Shown here: positions 61,295 to 64,000 of the stretch, in pieces
Layout of the letters: each line of letters begins with the position of its first letter
Numbering within the stretch: position 1 is the stretch's first letter
The notes under the pieces: generated by a model
Seen by the model: only the letters and a program-made list of their open reading frames with translations
Databases searched by the model: none
What the model was told of the DNA's origin: nothing
Position numbers and translations under genes: made by a program
Assembly: GCA_963833235.1 (NCBI GenBank)
Contig: CAWHXG010000004.1
Span: 124,001-188,000 of the forward strand
Length of the DNA stretch: 64,000 nt
Direction of reading: 5' to 3'
DNA from: CAWHXG01 sp963833235
Lineage (GTDB): Bacteria > Pseudomonadota > Alphaproteobacteria > Rhodobacterales > Rhodobacteraceae

Positions 61295-62846
61295 TTCTTC
61301 TTGCCGAAGCCCGTGAGGCCGGGGGGCAGCTGCGCGCCGCCGCCCATACCGCCGCCCATGCCGCCGCCCATTCCGCCGGGGCCGCCGAGGCCGGAGAGGC
61401 CCGCGGGGGGCGTGATGCCCTTCATCTGGCTGCCCATGCGGGCCTGCGCCGCTGCGATCTCGGCCTGGCTGGGGCCGCCTGCGCCCATGCCGCCCCCCCG
61501 CCGAAGAGGCCGCCGAGGCTGCGCATCATGCCTTTCTTCCCCATCTTTCCCATCTTCTTCATCATGTCCGACATCTGGCGGTGCATCTTGAGAAGCTTGT
61601 TGAGATCGGAGACGTCGAGCCCGGCGCCCTTGGCGATGCGCTTCTTGCGGCTGGCCTGGAGGAGGGCGGGATTGGCGCGCTCCTTCTTGGTCATCGACTG
61701 GATGAGGGCGATCTGCTGGCGCAGGATCCTGTCGTCCATCCCCGCCGCCTCGGCCTGCTTCTTCATCTTGCCCATGCCGGGCATCATGCCCATGACGCCT
61801 TCCATGCCGCCCATCTTGATCATCTGGTCGAGCTGGCCGCGCAGGTCGTTCATGTTGAACTGACCCTTCTGGAAGCGGCGCATCATGCGCTCGGCCTGCT
61901 CGGCCTCCAGCGTCTCCTGCGCCTTCTCGACGAGGCTGACGATGTCGCCCATGCCGAGGATGCGGCCGGCGACGCGGGAGGGGTGGAATTCCTCCAGCGC
62001 GTCCGGACGTTCGCCCATCCCGATGAACTTGATCGGCTTGCCGGTGATGGCGCGCATGGAAAGCGCGGCGCCGCCGCGGCCGTCGCCGTCCATCCGGGTG
62101 AGGATCACGCCCGAGACGCCGATCTTGTCGTCGAACTCGCGGGCGACGTTCACCGCGTCCTGGCCGGTGAGGCCGTCGACGACCAGCAGGGTCTCGCGGG
62201 GGTTCGCGACGTCGCGGACCTCGGCGGCCTGGGCGATGAGTTCGGCGTCGATATGCAGCCGGCCGGCGGTGTCGAGGAGGTAGACGTCGTAGCCGCCGAG
62301 CGTCGCCTGCTGCTTGGCGCGCCGGGCGATCTGCACCGGCGTCTCGCCCGGCACGATGGGCAGGGTGGCGACGCCGATCTGGGTGCCGAGGATGGCCAGC
62401 TGCTCCATCGCCGCGGGGCGGTTGGTGTCGAGGGACGCCATCAGCACGCGCTTGCCGTTACGTTCCGTCAGGCGCTTGGCGAGCTTGGCGGTGGTGGTGG
62501 TCTTGCCGGAGCCCTGCAGGCCGACCATCAGGATCGGCGCCGGCGGGTTGTCGACCTTCAGCTCGCCGGGGTTCGCATCGTCGCCCGAGAGCACGTGCAC
62601 GAGTTCGTCGTGGACGATCTTGACGACCTGCTGGCCGGGGGTGACGGACCTGGTGACCGCCTGCCCGGTGGCCTTGGCGGTGACGGCCTTGACGAAGTCG
62701 CGGGCGACCTCGAGCGAGACGTCGGCTTCCAGGAGCGCGGTGCGGACCTCGCGCAGGGCGGCGCGCACGTCGTCCTCGCCGAGCGCGCCCTGCTTGGTCA
62801 GCCGGTCGAAGACGCCGCCGAGACGTTCGGAGAGATTTTCGAACAT
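61291..62846 (-). CDS. ffh: Signal recognition particle protein Ffh, frame broken by a missing G
   Basis: SRP54-type GTPase that binds signal sequences and 4.5S RNA. MFENLSERLGGVFDRLTKQG starts the N domain; the G domain has VGLQGSGKTTTTAKLAKRL, LLDTAGRLHIDAEL and RMDGDGRGGAALS; the Met-rich M domain runs to MMKKMGKMGKKGMMRSLGGL. After GGLFGGG (about 61495) the frame is lost at a run of seven G. Adding one G restores GMGAGGPSQAEIAAAQARMG and the Gly/Met tail ending GFGKKK at 61291, about 518 residues. Without it the protein ends in Arg/Pro-rich sequence at 61422. Because ffh is essential, a sequencing error is the most likely cause. Confidence 0.93.
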
Positions 62847-62910
62847 GGGGCGCGGGCTCCTTCGCGGCGGGTGACGGTCTGGCGGATATGGGACCCGCCG
62901 CGGCAAACGA

Positions 62911-62929
62911 AAAGCGCCCCCGTGGGCGC
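62911..62929 (-). terminator. Terminator-like hairpin, minus strand, upstream of ffh
   Basis: GCGCCC (62929-62924 on the minus strand) pairs with GGGCGC (62919-62914) over a four-base loop and runs into TTTTCGTTT. It would stop transcription coming from about 63 kb before it reaches ffh. No gene on that strand supplies such a transcript, so either a small RNA or leader attenuation is implied, or the match is fortuitous. Confidence 0.5.
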
Positions 62930-63070
62930 AGCCGCGCTGACGGGGGGCGATCCCGGCACGGGGGCCGGGACCGGAAACGGGGGGTTTCCGGGTTGGCACG
63001 GGGTTTGGCCCGGGCGGCGGGGGGATGTCAAGTGGCCGGATGCGGCGGGCGGGCCCGCCTTGGCAGCAGG

Positions 63071-63125
63071 GCCGAAGCGCCCGCGCCGGCCCACCCGCCC
63101 GCCCCCGTCGCGCGGGCGCTTCGGC
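63071..63125. repeat. Perfect 16-bp inverted repeat
   Basis: GCCGAAGCGCCCGCGC at 63071-63086 is the exact reverse complement of 63110-63125. The 23-base loop is C-rich. No T tract follows on either strand, so an operator or structured leader fits better than a terminator. Confidence 0.85.
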
Positions 63126-63151
63126 TGGGGCGGCGGGCTGGGCGCCGCGGC

Positions 63152-63253
63152 GCCGGGAACGCGGTGGCGCCGGAAGGGCAGTGGGGCCGGAAGCGCAGTG
63201 TGGCCGCCAATGGAGTGGGGCCGGGAACAGGGTGCGGCCGGATCCGAAGCGGG
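63152..63253. repeat. Six-copy degenerate 17-bp tandem repeat
   Basis: Six consecutive 17-base units start at 63152, 63169, 63186, 63203, 63220 and 63237. Each opens with GCCG, most continue with GGAA, and copies one to five share a G-rich end around AGTGGG. Copies two and three differ at three positions; a seventh, poorer copy may start at 63254. The period is not a multiple of three, so the array is not built by coding constraint. It lies 87-189 bases upstream of the LysR gene start. Confidence 0.85.
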
Positions 63254-63340
63254 GCGGGGCGCGGCCGGGTGCGGGGTTGTCAGGTCGCAAGGCCTGTCGC
63301 AGTCTGGGTCTGGCGGTTCGCGGTTGCACAGAGGCTCTTC

Positions 63341-64000
63341 ATGTCACTCGATGCCTGGGACGAGGTCCGCACGGCCTTCCACGTCGCGCGGTTCGGCACG
63401 GTTTCGGCCGCGGCGGCGGAGATCGGGGTGCATCATGCCACGGTGATCCGGCATGTGGACGCGCTGGAGGCGCGGCTGGGCACGAAGCTGTTCCAGCGGC
63501 ATGCGCGGGGCTACACGGCGACCGAGGCGGGGCAGGACCTGCTGCGCGTGGCGGAGGCGACGGACGACCAGTTCACCCAGCTGGCCGGGCGGCTGCGCGG
63601 CCGCGGCGCGGGGGTAAGCGGCGAGGTGGTGGTGACGACGCTGGAGGCGTTGGCGCCGCTGCTGGCGCCGGCGCTCGCGGGGTTCGGCGCCGCGCATCCG
63701 CAGGTCGTGGTGCGGCTGCTGACCGGGGACCGGGTGCTGCGGCTGGAATACGGCGAGGCGCATGTGGCGGTGCGGGCGGGCGCGGCGCCGGGGCAGCCGG
63801 ACAACGTGGTGCAGCGCTTCGCGACGAAGCGGGTGGGGCTGTATGCGGCGCCGGCCTATCTGGAGGCGCGGGGGCGGCCCGCCGGGCTGGACGATCTGGA
63901 CGGGCACCTTTTCGTGGGGTCGGACCGGGAGGACAGCCGGGCGCCCTCCTATCGGTGGATGGCGCATGCGGTGCCGCGGGCGCAGGTGGTGTTTCGCGGC
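63341..64000 (+). CDS. LysR-family transcriptional regulator (cut by the window end)
   Basis: The first 220 codons are present and open to the last base. The N-terminal winged helix reads EVRTAFHVARFGTVSAAAAE, then HHATVIRHVDALEARLGTKL and FQRHARGYTATEAGQDLL, typical of LTTRs. The effector domain begins VVVTTLEALAPLLAPALAGF and includes HVAVRAGAAPGQPDN. About 70-80 residues are missing. The start ATG at 63341 follows GAGGCTCTTC. The divergent gene is ffh, so the usual LTTR rule (regulating a divergent neighbour) does not point to a target. Confidence 0.92.
   Translation, partial: MSLDAWDEVRTAFHVARFGTVSAAAAEIGVHHATVIRHVDALEARLGTKLFQRHARGYTATEAGQDLLRVAEATDDQFTQLAGRLRGRGAGVSGEVVVTTLEALAPLLAPALAGFGAAHPQVVVRLLTGDRVLRLEYGEAHVAVRAGAAPGQPDNVVQRFATKRVGLYAAPAYLEARGRPAGLDDLDGHLFVGSDREDSRAPSYRWMAHAVPRAQVVFRG

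Larger units (their letters stand above)
62847..63340. other. Hairpin- and repeat-rich intergenic stretch between ffh and the LysR gene
   Basis: The 494 bases hold no supportable gene although frames are open on both strands, because of very high GC. Contents in order: a terminator-like hairpin on the minus strand (62911-62929), two smaller perfect stems (TCCCGGC/GCCGGGA at about 62951-62970 and CCGGAAAC/GTTTCCGG at 62971-62991), a 16-bp perfect inverted repeat (63071-63125) and a 17-bp tandem array (63152-63253). Both flanking genes start outward, so promoters for both must lie here. Confidence 0.7.

Noticed and set aside
63152..63253. CRISPR array
   Set aside because: Units are contiguous, degenerate and only 17 bases, without spacers or cas genes.
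61581..63446. 621-codon plus-strand frame opposite ffh
   Set aside because: Rich in Asp, Gly and His, a complement of ffh codons, and it ends in the middle of the LysR gene.

Overview
The window is very GC-rich, densely packed chromosomal DNA of an alphaproteobacterium, most likely order Rhodobacterales (Paracoccaceae/Roseobacteraceae). The assignment rests on gene content and order: a DUF2065 tail followed by a Do-type protease, an adrenodoxin-type ferredoxin, ftsY followed by a drug/metabolite transporter and a YciB/IspZ septation protein, glyQ-DUF6446-glyS-ppdK, a MipZ division-site ATPase, a VPLPA-CTERM protein, aa3 oxidase subunit I with DUF2244, and zinc-free L31. All product names come from reading the translations; no database search was run.

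Layout. 0-6 kb: envelope protease degP, a dnaE2 remnant, ferredoxin, purD and xseA. 6-16 kb: a fused NuoE/NuoF-type formate dehydrogenase subunit without its catalytic partner, ftsY, a frameshifted transporter, yciB, a frameshifted glutathione transferase, metZ, a zinc peptidase and trkH. 16-25 kb: a trypsin-fold protein lacking its catalytic serine, glycyl-tRNA synthetase (glyQ, small membrane protein, glyS), pyruvate phosphate dikinase and a SleB-type wall hydrolase. 25-37 kb: VPLPA-CTERM protein, ilvC, UbiH-type hydroxylase, GntR regulator, a large membrane glycosyltransferase with a GspE-N-like front end, carA, yqeY, ctaD with DUF2244, and lipB. 37-39.6 kb: a gene-poor stretch with tRNA-Leu(GAG), tRNA-Ser(GCU) and the relic of a serine recombinase. 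39.6-51 kb: a STAS protein and a complete peptide/opine/nickel-class ABC importer with two binding proteins, two permeases, two ATPases and three inserted genes (FMN split-barrel protein, membrane protein, atypical SDR), then a convergent class III aminotransferase. 51-56.7 kb: TAXI-TRAP transporter, universal stress protein, AI-2E-type permease. 56.6-62.8 kb, minus strand: mipZ and the classical ffh-GNAT-chorismate mutase-rpsP-rimM-trmD-rplS-rpmE cluster. The right end is a repeat- and hairpin-rich intergenic stretch and a LysR regulator cut by the window edge.

How it fits together. Most of the window is housekeeping: translation and protein targeting (ffh, ftsY, glyQS, ribosomal proteins, trmD, rimM), nucleotide, amino-acid and cofactor synthesis (purD, carA, ilvC, metZ, chorismate mutase, lipB), respiration (ctaD), division and envelope (mipZ, yciB, SleB-like hydrolase, degP). 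The accessory part is the two importers between 40 and 55 kb, typical of a heterotrophic scavenger of organic solutes.

Four genes (DMT transporter, GST, GntR regulator, ffh) carry one-base indels. One is in a G7 run of the essential ffh gene, so sequencing or assembly error must be excluded before any is called a natural pseudogene. No CRISPR array, complete insertion sequence, prophage or recognised defence system was found. The least explained elements are the 17-bp tandem array and hairpins upstream of ffh, the protease-like protein with Val in place of the nucleophile, the SDR lacking its Tyr and Lys, the decayed recombinase island, and the GspE-N/glycosyltransferase fusion with a possible CtrA box.
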